Source: JBBQYD01 sp942493075 (GTDB lineage Bacteria; Verrucomicrobiota; Verrucomicrobiia; Limisphaerales; UBA8199). From it: a stretch of 64,000 bases of DNA. Location of the stretch: positions 5,270,001-5,334,000 of the forward strand of contig OW818681.1 in NCBI GenBank assembly GCA_942493075.1, written 5' to 3'. Positions 1 through 9,282 of this stretch are shown here, piece after piece. The notes under the pieces are model-generated. The model searched no databases. It worked only from the letters and a program-made list of their open reading frames with translations, and was not told where the DNA came from. Made by a program: the position numbers and the translations under genes. Within the stretch, counting starts at the first letter, position 1, and every line of letters starts with the position of its first letter.

Positions 1-66
1 TCATTGAGGGCCAATTCAGCGTCGCCGTTCCAGCATCAGAATTCAGAAGCCAATCAAGTCCCCCGT

Positions 67-972
67 TCATAGCGTCTTTTCTCCGTTCGGGCAGATTTTG
101 TCAGCGGGCGAGAAGTTGGTCACTGCTGCGGCAACCTTCCTGCACAGCTTGCCTGCGCTGCTCAGAGGCTGGGAAACACCGCACACTTGCGGCCAGGGCA
201 CATCCGAGACAAGCTGCGGCATCCGGCGATGCTGAGGCAAGCCGCCGGATAACAGCGCGACGCCGTCCGCGTATTTTGCTGCCCCGCATTGGTGCAGGTT
301 AAATGTGCGCACGAGGTCGCCAAACCAGTTAGGGTAGCGATCTGTGAACTTTAACTCGAGCACCACGGCCTTGTCCCATATGGAAACCGGGGTTGCCAGG
401 GTGGTGGACAATCTTCCCTCCGTGTCGGCTTCGGACCGCACTTGTCGATCCATCGTCAGGCGGGCTGAATTGCCGGAAACAGGCAAATAGGCTTCGCGCA
501 TGTAGGCCACGTGCACCTTGGGCCTCGCACCCATTTGCTGCTGGATTCTGCAGAAATCCTGTAACGCTCGCAGATGCTTCGGCTCCTTGCCCAGCACGAG
601 GTCGGACGGAGGGAACTGCCCGTCAAGCACCATTCGAACAGCCTCTCGCTGCACTCCTACCCGCTGCTTCATAATGCAACTGTTCGCACGCCGCTTGATC
701 TCCAAAAATACCGGGCTCGAAGGACCATCCTCGTAGAAACGAATGCGTAATTTGAATCGATCTCTGTTCCCGTTGATCGTGTCCCAGTAGGTTCGCAACT
801 CGTCGGAATCAATGTACAAACTGTGCACCGGATACGACAAATCCGGCTTCCCTCGACCGTTCTCGTCCAATTCCAGGAAGGAAACGACGTAATCTCTTAC
901 TCTCTGTGCCACGTGCTCCGGAATGAGATACTTCAGCTCGAACCGGGATGCCTGCATTCGATCACTCCCCAT
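67..972 (-). CDS. VTC domain-containing protein (polyphosphate polymerase-like)
   Basis: 301 aa. The VTC fold is a tunnel enzyme related to the yeast vacuolar polyphosphate polymerase; bacterial members are often near CotH or membrane proteins and few have a tested function. Visible are the N-terminal FELKYLI segment (residues 11-17), the basic KLRIRFY strand (74-80), EIKRR (91-95) and a late LELKF strand, the alternating basic and acidic strand pattern expected for binding phosphate chains. Met6 is an equally possible start. No partner gene is seen because the window begins 66 bases after its stop. Family assignment is fairly safe; substrate is inferred only. Confidence 0.8.
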   Translation of the reverse strand: MGSDRMQASRFELKYLIPEHVAQRVRDYVVSFLELDENGRGKPDLSYPVHSLYIDSDELRTYWDTINGNRDRFKLRIRFYEDGPSSPVFLEIKRRANSCIMKQRVGVQREAVRMVLDGQFPPSDLVLGKEPKHLRALQDFCRIQQQMGARPKVHVAYMREAYLPVSGNSARLTMDRQVRSEADTEGRLSTTLATPVSIWDKAVVLELKFTDRYPNWFGDLVRTFNLHQCGAAKYADGVALLSGGLPQHRRMPQLVSDVPWPQVCGVSQPLSSAGKLCRKVAAAVTNFSPADKICPNGEKTL

Positions 973-1232
973 AACGTCACCAGGAGATGTGCTTGATTAG
1001 TGTGTCACCCGCAGTTGCAGGTGTGGATGGATACTGCTCGAAACGTAACAGAAATGTTTCATTGTTGGAAGCATGCATCAGCAATGGTCATCCTACTCAG
1101 CCTTCATAACAGATGTCGAAGCAATTCGTGCAATTCCCAGACTGGCGAGACTAGCGTGGGCGATTGAAAGTGGATGAGGCTAATGCAGTGGTATGCCCGG
1201 TCCCGGTGTCCTGATCAGGGGAAAGGGGTTGG

Positions 1233-2240
1233 CTAGCGGCGCCACCAACTTGTTTTGCTCTTCGTCGTGTTCGCAGGAGCAGCCCCAGCCCCAGTACTTT
1301 GAGCATACAACAACTGGCCCCGGGCGACTTCAAGGGCCATGATGAGATTCTCGTAACTGAGAAAACGATCTGCAGGGTTTTTGGCCAGCACCTTGCTCAG
1401 CGCATCGCTGGTTGGCTGGGTGATTTCCGGCAGCACCTGGTTGGGAGGGGTGAGGGGCGTGTGCACGTGCGCTGCCACCAATTCATCTACACTAGGAGCC
1501 TCGAACGGCACATGGCCTGTCACGGCATGATACATCGTACAGCCGAGGCTATACATATCCGACAAAAACGTCTCGCGCTCCCGTTTGATCTTCTCAGGCG
1601 CGACGTAATACGGTGTGCCTTCAGTCACAGCCCCAGCTTCGGGTTCGGCTTCCGCACTGCGAGCCAGGCCGAAATCAACCAGCTTGGGCTCGTCGTCAGC
1701 GTTGAACAGAATATTGCCGGGCTTGATATCCCGGTGCAGCAGGTTGTGGCGCAACGCAAGATCCAGGGCGGAGGCGATCTTGATTCCGAAATCCAGGACT
1801 TTTAACTCAGGCAACCGCTGGTGCTGATCGATGCGGCTATCGAGACTCCCCTGGTCGGCTAGTTCCATCACCAGGTACAACTGGCCTTCAAACTCATCGA
1901 AGGCATAAATATGAATGATGTTGGTATGGTTCAAGGACGCGCAGGCGCGCGCCTCACGGTAGAAGCTTTCCAGGGCAGCCGCGTCCTGGCTCAGTTCCTT
2001 GCGCATGAGCTTGATCGCGACCAGGCGTTCGAGAACCTTGTCCCATGCCCGATAGACTTTTCCATGACCTCCTGAACCCACTTTGCTCCGCAGCTCAAAA
2101 TGCTTGATCATCATGGGCATCATGATTTCGTGGCCGCACTTGGGGCAGGCCACGGTGGAGAGCGGCGGGAGGTCGCCCGGGATGAAAGCTTTGCTTTCAC
2201 ACCCGCTGCAAGTGACCATTTTCAACGGAGTATCGCTCAT
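1233..2240 (-). CDS. Serine/threonine protein kinase with N-terminal zinc ribbon
   Basis: 335 aa. Four cysteines (C11, C14, C32, C35) form a short zinc ribbon, followed by a complete Hanks-type kinase domain: glycine loop GSGGHGKV (about 56-63), VAIK lysine (K77), HRDIKPGN catalytic loop (169-176), DFG (189-191) and an APE-like APEKI. There is no transmembrane segment, so it is probably cytoplasmic. Free-standing gene between the VTC protein and hpt. The ribbon-plus-kinase layout is shared with the kinase at 24714-26399, which in contrast is membrane-anchored. Substrates cannot be told from sequence. Confidence 0.92.
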   Translation of the reverse strand: MSDTPLKMVTCSGCESKAFIPGDLPPLSTVACPKCGHEIMMPMMIKHFELRSKVGSGGHGKVYRAWDKVLERLVAIKLMRKELSQDAAALESFYREARACASLNHTNIIHIYAFDEFEGQLYLVMELADQGSLDSRIDQHQRLPELKVLDFGIKIASALDLALRHNLLHRDIKPGNILFNADDEPKLVDFGLARSAEAEPEAGAVTEGTPYYVAPEKIKRERETFLSDMYSLGCTMYHAVTGHVPFEAPSVDELVAAHVHTPLTPPNQVLPEITQPTSDALSKVLAKNPADRFLSYENLIMALEVARGQLLYAQSTGAGAAPANTTKSKTSWWRR

Positions 2241-2354
2241 GGCTTAAATAGCTTACGCCCGGCGGATAGGATCGACAAGCGTCTTTAAGGTGAGTTGGAA
2301 CCCGCAAAATAGTTGACGTACGGCCCCGGAACCCCACGCCGACCTGTGCTCAAA

Positions 2355-2990
2355 TCAGCGCGTGCCGCGTGTTTTCGAGGCCTTCGTTTTCGCAGGCGTA
2401 GGCACGTCCTGGTAGAGCTCTGGCCGCAGCACCCCTACAAACGGGAGATTGCGATACCGCTCCGCGAAGTCCAACCCATAGCCGATGACGAAGTAATCTG
2501 GAATATCGAATCCGATATAGTCGGCTTCGATATCTTCTGTGCGCCTCGCCTGTTTGTTGAGCAGCACGCATGTTTTGATAACACGCGGTTTAAGGGGGCG
2601 CAGTTTGGCCAAAACCCGTGTGAGTGTCTTACCGGTATCCAGAATATCATCCACCAGCAGCACATCCCGGCCCTTCACATCCAGTCGCAGTTCTTTCGTG
2701 AACACCAATTCCCCCGATTCGGTGCCACTGCCGTAGCTCGAAACACCGATAAAATCCAAACGCAGGGGCAAGGAGAGGTTTCTAATCAGATCCGCCAGAA
2801 ACATCACAGTGCCGCTCAGCAGGGAAACCACGACCGTCTCACGCCCGGTAAAATCGCGCTCAACCTGCCGTGCGACGGTTTTGATGCGGCGTGCGATTTG
2901 TTCCTGAGTGATGAGCACGCTGGCCACCTCTTTTTTCCAGCGTGGCGGAACCGGGGCGGAACGGGAACTGTGAGTTGCTGAAATTGTCAT
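2355..2990 (-). CDS. hpt: Hypoxanthine phosphoribosyltransferase
   Basis: 211 aa, slightly longer than the usual 175-185 because of a basic and Ser/Pro-rich N-terminus. It would convert hypoxanthine or guanine plus PRPP to IMP or GMP in purine salvage. The PRPP-binding motif VLLVDDILDTGKT is at residues 110-122. Other family marks are LLSGTVMFLADL (57-68), the flexible-loop SSYGSGT (84-90) and a C-terminal IGYGLDFAERYRNLP, which contacts the base. Cytoplasmic. It lies 31 bases downstream of the dUTPase-like gene on the same strand, so co-transcription as a small nucleotide-metabolism unit is likely. Confidence 0.93.
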   Translation of the reverse strand: MTISATHSSRSAPVPPRWKKEVASVLITQEQIARRIKTVARQVERDFTGRETVVVSLLSGTVMFLADLIRNLSLPLRLDFIGVSSYGSGTESGELVFTKELRLDVKGRDVLLVDDILDTGKTLTRVLAKLRPLKPRVIKTCVLLNKQARRTEDIEADYIGFDIPDYFVIGYGLDFAERYRNLPFVGVLRPELYQDVPTPAKTKASKTRGTR

Positions 2991-3021
2991 AGCCTGCTAA
3001 GCGATCAATGGAACAAGGCCA

Positions 3022-3411
3022 TTAAATATGCTTGGAATCGTCGTGATCCTTCACGACGTAACCAGATTCCTGGCGCTGAAGGTTGACAGCGTTCTTCCTC
3101 ACATAAGCGTTGAACACGTCGTCTGCGCTCATGCCGAGGACTTGGGCCATGCTGATGAGGAAATGGAAAATATCCACGACTTCAACGCGCGCGTTTTGCT
3201 CATCGAACTTTTGGTACTTGGCCCACCATTTCCATGGCACGCTGTCCGTCAATTCGGCAAGCTCCTGCGACATGGCACGCGTATAGTTGAGCAGCCACTT
3301 GGTCTTGTCTTCCTCTGACATCCCGTCCGTCTGAACGCCGATGCGTTCGTTCAGGGCCTTTTGCATCCGGAAGAGCTCTCGCAACTGGTCAGGTTTATCC
3401 ATGGGCGGCAT
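3022..3411 (-). CDS. dUTPase-like all-alpha NTP pyrophosphohydrolase
   Basis: 129 aa. Resembles the dimeric, all-alpha dUTPase/MazG superfamily, which hydrolyses dUTP (or related NTPs) to the monophosphate and pyrophosphate. Metal-binding acidic motifs are visible: QELAEL around residues 50-55, then VEVVDIFHF (about 78-86), with the PWKWW between them typical of this dUTPase branch. Met4 is an alternative start. Upstream of hpt on the same strand with a 31-base gap. dUTP is the best guess for substrate from the WKWW and DIFHFL pattern. Confidence 0.8.
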   Translation of the reverse strand: MPPMDKPDQLRELFRMQKALNERIGVQTDGMSEEDKTKWLLNYTRAMSQELAELTDSVPWKWWAKYQKFDEQNARVEVVDIFHFLISMAQVLGMSADDVFNAYVRKNAVNLQRQESGYVVKDHDDSKHI

Positions 3412-3588
3412 GATAAGACTTCAGATGCCAGCCGTCAGGGATTTTCTCTCCGGGTCTCCCGGGTGCGGCGTCAGGCATTCTGGCGGTGCGGCCATCGGAG
3501 CCACCGGGATTCCAGGCACGGGTTGATCAGGGCGGCAACAATCAGGGTTTCAAGGCCTCTTTCGCTGGTGTCTGTGGGTGGCATAGGT

Positions 3589-4794
3589 TCAGTTGGCCTC
3601 AGGCTCGAACAAGCGGCGAACCTTTCCCTGGCCGACGAGATTCTTCAGCATGACAAAGTTCTGCTGTTCATGACGGACGCGGCCCGCGGGAATGGCGGCG
3701 CTGATGCGCAATTGATCGGCAAAGCGGCTCACGGCGTCGGCCGGGGCGTGCTTGGCCAAGCCAGAAGCTTTCCACTGACGGGTTGGGATCAGCGCTTCCT
3801 GAGCAAAGGCGTCAGCTTCCTTTTCACAGCGGTTGATGCCGATATCATTGAGGTCGTCAAAAAACGCCTCGCAACCATCCTCGTCCAAATGCAGCTCAAC
3901 ATGTGCCAGTTCATGGAAAAGTGTGAACCAGAAGTTGTCCAGGCGGTCATACCGGAGGGTCAAGGCGACGAGAGGAGACCCGTCCGGCAGTTTCATGGCA
4001 GCGCCGTCGAGGTGTGTCCCGGGGAGGTGGCGTTCAAAAATGAGGTGAATGCCGCTTTTGTTAAGAAACTCACGGGCGAGTTTCGGCCCGGCGTCGAAGT
4101 AACTTAATTGGGCGAGTTTGCTCAAGAACTCCGAGGTCAAAGTGCCCGGTTGATACGGAGGGAGAGATTCCTTGGCAGCCAGTGACATGACGCGGATGCG
4201 CCAGGCGGCGAGCGCATAGTCATCATGCTGTGAGCCGCTGCGGACGTGTTGCCGGTTGAATGCCGGGCGCAGTGATTGGCCGCCGACCGTGCCAACAAAC
4301 CGGTCGAAGAGGTCTTCCAACTGATCTTTGGCAGCCGCCAGCGTTCCGTTGAACCCCGGGAACCACCCGCGCTTGACCATCTCGGCCAGCGGGTACTTGC
4401 GCAACTCCGCGACATCCTGGTCGGATTTGAGGGCGGCCCCGGGCTTGCCAATCAAGACCTCGGCTGGAATGCCCAATCCCTGCACCAGATTGCGAATCAT
4501 CGCCAGGCTCAACCCGCGCCGGCCGGAAAGAACCTCGGATACTTTGCTCGGACTGCCGATGAAGGGCACCAAATCCTTGTTCTTCAGCCCCTGTTGCTCC
4601 ATGCGGAACTGGATCGCCTCCAGAGGAGTAGGCAGCTCCATTGGATACTCCTTCTCCTCATACATTTCGATGAGGGCCGTCAACAGCTCTGCCTCGTCCC
4701 CCTCCGGCGTGTCGGGTTCGGCCTCGAAGATAGCATCCAGCCGGGCGAGAGCGGCCTCGTAGTCCGCTTCGGTTTTGATCAGTTTGGGGTTCAT
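3589..4794 (-). CDS. higA: HigA-type antitoxin fused to an ImmA/IrrE-family zinc peptidase
   Basis: 401 aa, about four times the length of a plain HigA. Residues 1-50 are the acidic HigA N-terminus, 55-115 an XRE helix-turn-helix (KNKDLVPFIGSPSKVSEVLS), and the C-terminal half is an ImmA/IrrE (DUF955) metallopeptidase domain with zinc motif HELAHVELH (294-302) and a downstream CEKEADAFAQE carrying the third ligand. Start overlaps the toxin stop in TAATG (around 4794), so the two genes are translationally coupled. It should repress the pair and neutralise HigB; the peptidase domain may let the antitoxin cut itself or a partner on a signal, which is inference. Confidence 0.88.
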   Translation of the reverse strand: MNPKLIKTEADYEAALARLDAIFEAEPDTPEGDEAELLTALIEMYEEKEYPMELPTPLEAIQFRMEQQGLKNKDLVPFIGSPSKVSEVLSGRRGLSLAMIRNLVQGLGIPAEVLIGKPGAALKSDQDVAELRKYPLAEMVKRGWFPGFNGTLAAAKDQLEDLFDRFVGTVGGQSLRPAFNRQHVRSGSQHDDYALAAWRIRVMSLAAKESLPPYQPGTLTSEFLSKLAQLSYFDAGPKLAREFLNKSGIHLIFERHLPGTHLDGAAMKLPDGSPLVALTLRYDRLDNFWFTLFHELAHVELHLDEDGCEAFFDDLNDIGINRCEKEADAFAQEALIPTRQWKASGLAKHAPADAVSRFADQLRISAAIPAGRVRHEQQNFVMLKNLVGQGKVRRLFEPEAN

Positions 4795-5087
4795 TAGATG
4801 GTCTCCGCGTTGATAGTGTCGTATTCCGCATGCGTGCCGATAAACCGGACGAAGATTCGCCCCGTGTTGTAATGTATCCGAACCGCCATCCGATAGTGAT
4901 TCCCTTTAATGTCAAAAACCACCCGGTTTCCCGGGAGACAGTCGGCACTGCGATAACGCTTCTTTATATCGGCAAAGGACTTCCAGGACGCTGCTTTGGC
5001 TTCGCTATACCAGGCTCTCAGAGCGGCTTGGGAATCAGTGTGCTCTTGCCAGAACTCCCGGAGGCTCTTGACCGATATAACATGCAT
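4794..5087 (-). CDS. higB: HigB-family toxin (ribosome-dependent mRNA interferase)
   Basis: 97 aa, normal HigB length. Family marks are the N-terminal VISVKSLREFW, the central RVVFDIKGNHYRMAV and the C-terminal RFIGTHAEYD, whose His, Tyr and Asp contribute to mRNA cleavage in characterised RelE/HigB members. First gene of the operon, the usual HigBA order with toxin upstream. Its stop overlaps the antitoxin start. An inverted repeat just upstream (5091-5139) is a candidate operator. Confidence 0.92.
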   Translation of the reverse strand: MHVISVKSLREFWQEHTDSQAALRAWYSEAKAASWKSFADIKKRYRSADCLPGNRVVFDIKGNHYRMAVRIHYNTGRIFVRFIGTHAEYDTINAETI

Positions 5088-5090
5088 AAT

Positions 5091-5139
5091 GTTCCCAGAT
5101 TATTCTATGTTGTCAACAAACCATTCCCTTTTTGGGAAC
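5091..5139. promoter_or_regulatory. Candidate higBA operator/promoter with inverted GTTCCCA/TGGGAAC
   Basis: GTTCCCA at 5091-5097 is matched by TGGGAAC at 5133-5139, and a tighter TTCCC-N5-GGGAA hairpin sits at 5124-5138. The stretch between is AT-rich, unlike its surroundings, and lies directly upstream of higB. HigA-type antitoxins bind such palindromes to autoregulate; binding here is inference. Confidence 0.45.
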
Positions 5140-5741
5140 TTTAATTAAGCGATGGGGTTCAACCACTTTAACTGCTCGCAGATTTCGGAGTGGGACTTGT
5201 CCTCCTTTTCCTATGACAGTCCTGTTCATTGTTGAGGTTTTTAGATCGGCAGCATGGTTGAATAAACCGGGTAATCTTGCCGTAGTGGCACGTCGGCCAA
5301 GGGTGTTTCCGGGGCGCTGCGTCTCAAAAAGGACACGTTCGCTTCCAATATTCGTATGCAGATGCCACCCATGAAAGAAAGTCACGCATCAGTACGAAGC
5401 CGGCCCCCGAATTGCACGCATAATCTTTATCGAGAAGTTGAAGAGGTTGCGCGAAAGGAATGGTGTCTTCCACGACTCGGAGTATTTGGAATAACCTTCA
5501 AAGTTCTGGCACCCGTCCCCGGCGTGCTGAGGCGAGCGCCTGTTAACCAGAGGTCTCCGCGTGAAACCCGCTCCCCGCCGCGTGAGGTCACGCCCGGTGC
5601 GGGGACCGGGCCTACAAAACGGCGGTTATGCCGTCCTGCGTTGACGCGAAAGCGCTCTGCGGCAAGAGCGCGCTACCTTTAAAGCGGCGCCCAACTTGAG
5701 TTCCCCCTGTTCTGCAACTATTATGCAGACTGGCGGAGAGT
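5140..5741. other. Gene-free stretch with GC-rich repeat-like 3' part
   Basis: No convincing gene: the reading frames here have no family resemblance and lack a good ribosome site. The 5540-5690 part is GC-rich with short inverted segments (GCGGCAAGAGCGCGCTACC type), resembling intergenic repeat debris; a similar CGCGCTACC stretch occurs near 26465. Confidence 0.4.
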
Positions 5742-5786
5742 GTGATGGTCTCAGGAGGATCTTCACCATCCGTCGAGTTACAATTT

Positions 5787-6578
5787 ATGAAATCCATTTT
5801 GATAGCCGTTTGCCTGGGGTGCGCAGTGTTGGTCGCGGTGGCCAAGGAAGACAAACCGTCCGCCAAAACCGCCGCTGTAGAGTCAGGCGATTTTTCAGGG
5901 AAGGTGGCCGAAACGATGAACGCTGCCAGCTATACCTACGTGCTGGTCGATACCGGCTCAAAAAAGCTCTGGGCGGCGGCTCCGCGGTTCAATGTGAAAG
6001 TGGGGGACACCGTAAAGGTCGGCTCACCCATGCCGATGCAGAATTACCAGAGCAAGACGCTGAATCGCACTTTCGACATGGTCTATTTCACTGGCAGTGT
6101 CTCGGTCAATGGCGCTCCGGCGAGCAGCGCTCCCACGACAACGGCAGGTGGCCAGCCAGCGTTGCCAGCAGGTCATCCGCCGATTGGTAGTGCGACTCAG
6201 GCCGCCGCTCTGCCAGATGGCCATCCGCCGATCGGTGGAGCTGCGCAGGCACCAAGCGCGATTAAGGGCATCAAGAAAGCTGAAGGCGGCTCTACCGTGG
6301 CCGAGGTCTATGCCAGCAAGGCCAAATTGAGCGGGAAGAAAACGGTCGTGCGCGGCAAAGTCGTGAAGTTCAATTCGATGATCATGGATCGAAACTGGAT
6401 TCATATCCAGGATGGCACAGGCAAACCCGGTTCGAACGATCTGCTGGTGACTTCCAAAAGCCCCGCAAAGGTGGGGGATACCATTTCGGCAACCGGCACC
6501 ATTGCCACCAACAAGGATTTCGGCTCAGGCTATCAGTACGATGTGCTGATGGAAGACGCTGAGATCGTTAAGGAATAA
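5787..6578 (+). CDS. Secreted OB-fold-like protein of unknown role
   Basis: 263 aa from Met at 5787, chosen because it begins a signal peptide (MKSILIAVCLGCAVLVAVA). An upstream in-frame Met at 5742 would put 15 unrelated residues before it. Two domains follow: residues about 30-110 (FSGKVAETMNAASYTYVLVD, metal/nucleic-acid OB-like) and about 165-263 (VAEVYASKAKLSGKKTVVRGKVVKFNSMI...GTIATNKDFGSGYQYDVLMEDAEI), both five-strand OB-like. They are linked by a Pro/Ala-rich spacer with a duplicated LPxGHPPIG motif. Exported, probably periplasmic. Function unknown. Confidence 0.7.
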   Translation: MKSILIAVCLGCAVLVAVAKEDKPSAKTAAVESGDFSGKVAETMNAASYTYVLVDTGSKKLWAAAPRFNVKVGDTVKVGSPMPMQNYQSKTLNRTFDMVYFTGSVSVNGAPASSAPTTTAGGQPALPAGHPPIGSATQAAALPDGHPPIGGAAQAPSAIKGIKKAEGGSTVAEVYASKAKLSGKKTVVRGKVVKFNSMIMDRNWIHIQDGTGKPGSNDLLVTSKSPAKVGDTISATGTIATNKDFGSGYQYDVLMEDAEIVKE

Positions 6579-6589
6579 TCCGGGCTTTC

Positions 6590-6660
6590 CTCATCTGCGC
6601 GAATCTGTGCTATCTGCGGATGAATTCGAAGCGATCATCCACAGATTGCGCTGATACACC
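6590..6660. repeat. Short intergenic repeat-like inverted segment
   Basis: Two related words, CATCTGCGCGAATCTGTG and, inverted, ATCCACAGATTGCGCTGAT, flank a short spacer between the OB-like gene and the convergent AIM24 gene. They could form a hairpin acting as a bidirectional terminator, or be a dispersed REP-like element. Confidence 0.35.
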
Positions 6661-6732
6661 CGGATTGTAAGGTGAAAAGCGCCGGCCTGTTTCGCCTGGT
6701 GTGGGGCTCAAAGCCGGCTGATGCTGCTGCCT

Positions 6733-7521
6733 TTAGCGATTATCACCGTCAAGTAAACCACCCAGGATGGAGCCTTCTTCGCGGTTGCCACCTTTCTGGG
6801 GAGCGGCCGCGTAGATGCGGTTAGCCAATCGGCTGAGCGGCAGGGATTGCAGCCAAACTCGCCCGGGGCCGCGCAAAGTCGCAAAGAACAACCCTTCTCC
6901 ACCAAACAAAGCGGACTTAATCTTTCCGACGTATTGGATGTCGAACACGACAGTCGGCTGAAAAGCCACGATACAGCCGGTATCGACTCGCAAGACCTCT
7001 CCTGGCCCGAGCACCCGCTCGTGAATGGTGCCGCCCGCGTGCATGAATGCCCAGCCATCGCCCTGCAAGCGTTGCATGATGAAGCCTTCGCCGCCAAAGA
7101 GGCCCGCACCCAGCCGCTTGTTTAATGCGATGCCAACACTCACGCCTTTGGCAGCGCACAGGAACGAATCCTTCTGGGCGATCAATTCGCCGCCGATTTC
7201 CGAGAGGTGCACGGGAATGATTTTGCCTGGGTATGGGGCACCGAAAGCAACGCGTTTCTTGCCTTGGCCACGGTTTTGAAAAACCGTCATGAACAGCGAT
7301 TCGCCGGTCAGCAGGCGTTTGGTTGCACCCACTAGAGAGGAAATGAGTCCAGATTGCTGCTGGGAACCATCGCCGAAAATGGTTTCCATTTCGATGCCGT
7401 CCTCCATGTACATCATCCCGCCGGCTTCAGCGACGGTCGCTTCCATGGGATCGAGCTCGACCTCCACGTACTGCATGTCGTCTCCAAAAATCTTATAATC
7501 AATCTCGTGCATTGCTGGCAT
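6733..7521 (-). CDS. TIGR00266 / AIM24 family protein
   Basis: 262 aa. Matches the AIM24 (TIGR00266) family, a tryptophan RNA-binding attenuator-like beta fold of unknown bacterial function. Seen are MHEIDYKIFGDDMQYVEVELDP at the start (an acidic strand typical of the family), EAGGMMYMEDGIEMET, and glycine-rich GAGLFGGEGFIMQRLQGDG and FGGEGLFFATLRGPG blocks. No signal peptide or membrane segment. Single gene, convergent with the OB-like gene and in line with the symporter upstream. Role unknown. Confidence 0.88.
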   Translation of the reverse strand: MPAMHEIDYKIFGDDMQYVEVELDPMEATVAEAGGMMYMEDGIEMETIFGDGSQQQSGLISSLVGATKRLLTGESLFMTVFQNRGQGKKRVAFGAPYPGKIIPVHLSEIGGELIAQKDSFLCAAKGVSVGIALNKRLGAGLFGGEGFIMQRLQGDGWAFMHAGGTIHERVLGPGEVLRVDTGCIVAFQPTVVFDIQYVGKIKSALFGGEGLFFATLRGPGRVWLQSLPLSRLANRIYAAAPQKGGNREEGSILGGLLDGDNR

Positions 7522-7609
7522 AGCTCAGTTCCTTTCGTTAATGCGGGCTATGATAGCCTGCACAAAAAATCTGGCAGTTACAAATTGAGGTCTAATTTAC
7601 AGCCGCTGG

Positions 7610-9220
7610 TTAGGCCGCTTTGTTCTCGCTGGGCGCGGGTGGTCCGACTGGCAGCAATGCGCGCAACGCGAAAGCCGCAATCAGGGTAATCACCACGCCG
7701 ATCAGCGTGTACCAAGGCCAGAAAATCTCAACCCCCACATGGCGCATCCAAAAGTCTTTGCTCCAGGAAAGCTTGGGCAAAAGCTGGATAAACGTCATGC
7801 ACGCGAGCGAGAAGAGCATCGCGCCCACCACCGGCCCACTCCGCCCGCGCTTCCAGAATACCGCCAGGATCAATCCGGCTAGAAGGGCCCCACCGGTCAG
7901 ACCCCTGAGTTGGAACGCGGCGTTCAGGACGAAATCCACCCTCCGGCTCAGATAGGCAATAATCACCAGCGCAACGGCCCAGAACACGGTGGAGATTTTG
8001 CTGAAACGCAGGAAAAACATGTCGCTGCGGTTAGGCAGGAGGTGCTTCACGAAATCCATCGTTGAAACGGAAGCCAGTGAGGTGAGTGCTGAACTCACCG
8101 ACGACATGGCGGCAGAAAGGATGGCCACGATGAGGAAGCCTTTTAAGATGTGCGGCACTTCGGTCATCATGAAGATCGGGAAAATAAAGTCATTGGCCTT
8201 AATTCCGGGACTCGACTCGGGCAGCGGAATTTGAAACGGGTGCGTCTGATAGAACACATACAGCATCGCGCCAACGAGCAGGAAGATCAGGAATAGCGGG
8301 AAGACAAAAACCGCACTGAGGACCAGCGCTTTGCGACCGTCTCGCACGGTTTTGCAGGCCAACACGCGTTGCACGATGAGTTGCTCTGCGCCATGCGTGG
8401 ACATCACCAGCACCGTGCCGCCAATAATCCCCATCCAGATGTTGAACGGAGATCCCAGAAGGAACTTGGTCCAGGAAACCCCTTCCGGAGGCGTGGCATT
8501 GAGCCAGTGTAGCTTGCCAGCTTCGGAGGCTTTGGCCATGACTGTGCTGAATCCGCCGTCAATCAGGCTGGGAATATAAAACAAAGCAAACAACCCGCCC
8601 ACCAGGAACAGGCAGAACTGGACGGCATCCGTCCAAATGACGGCTTTCACGCCGCCGATATACGTGTAAACCAGCGAGAGCACCACGAACCAAAGAATCG
8701 CCCCGAGAATGGGATCGCCAGTTCCAAAACCGAGCAACTTATCACCGAGCATCAGTTTGACCGGGATACTGGCGACATAGACGCGCACACCGGCAGCCAG
8801 CGTCTCGCTAATCAGGAAAAAGCCGCCGGCCGTTTGCCGTGCGCTCGGGCCAAACTTGTTGGCAAAAAGCTGATACGGGGAGTAAATCTCACCCTTCAAA
8901 TAATGCGGCACCAGGACCACCGCCAGGATGATACGTGCAATCACGTATCCAATGATCATCTGGATGAAGGCGATGTTGCCGCCATACGCCATAGCTGGCA
9001 CGCCGATGATCGTCAGCGCGCTGGTTTCGGCTGCGACAATGGAGAGCCCGATGCCCCACCAGGAAATCGTCTTGCTGCCGAGGAAATAATCGCGGGTATT
9101 TTGCTGATCTTTGCCGAACCAGACCCCCAGGCCGATGATGCCCAGGAGATAGGCAACAATGACAACCCAGTCGCCGAAGTTGAAGTAGCTGTTCATGTCC
9201 GCTCTGGAATTACAGTTCAA
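7610..9220 (-). CDS. Sodium:solute symporter (SSS family)
   Basis: 536 aa with about 13 hydrophobic segments, the usual SSS topology. It starts with WVVIVAYLLGIIGLGVWFGK, and carries the family stretch SWWGIGLSIVAAETSALTIIGVPAMAYGGN (about 53-82) and a CKTVRDGRKALVLSA loop. It would carry an organic solute (sugar, amino acid or similar) inward with Na+; the substrate cannot be read from sequence. An internal Met9 at 9196 is an alternative start nearer the first helix. Inner membrane. Alone on this strand, followed by the AIM24 gene about 90 bases on. Confidence 0.92.
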   Translation of the reverse strand: MNCNSRADMNSYFNFGDWVVIVAYLLGIIGLGVWFGKDQQNTRDYFLGSKTISWWGIGLSIVAAETSALTIIGVPAMAYGGNIAFIQMIIGYVIARIILAVVLVPHYLKGEIYSPYQLFANKFGPSARQTAGGFFLISETLAAGVRVYVASIPVKLMLGDKLLGFGTGDPILGAILWFVVLSLVYTYIGGVKAVIWTDAVQFCLFLVGGLFALFYIPSLIDGGFSTVMAKASEAGKLHWLNATPPEGVSWTKFLLGSPFNIWMGIIGGTVLVMSTHGAEQLIVQRVLACKTVRDGRKALVLSAVFVFPLFLIFLLVGAMLYVFYQTHPFQIPLPESSPGIKANDFIFPIFMMTEVPHILKGFLIVAILSAAMSSVSSALTSLASVSTMDFVKHLLPNRSDMFFLRFSKISTVFWAVALVIIAYLSRRVDFVLNAAFQLRGLTGGALLAGLILAVFWKRGRSGPVVGAMLFSLACMTFIQLLPKLSWSKDFWMRHVGVEIFWPWYTLIGVVITLIAAFALRALLPVGPPAPSENKAA

Positions 9221-9282
9221 AGCGACTTGACGCGAGCAAAAACTCCTTTTGGAAGGCGAAAATGGCGAAAATCGGGCGAGAA

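Noticed and set aside
5113..5740. Several 80-110 codon frames between higB and the OB-like gene
   Set aside because: Low-complexity, overlapping on both strands, no family pattern.
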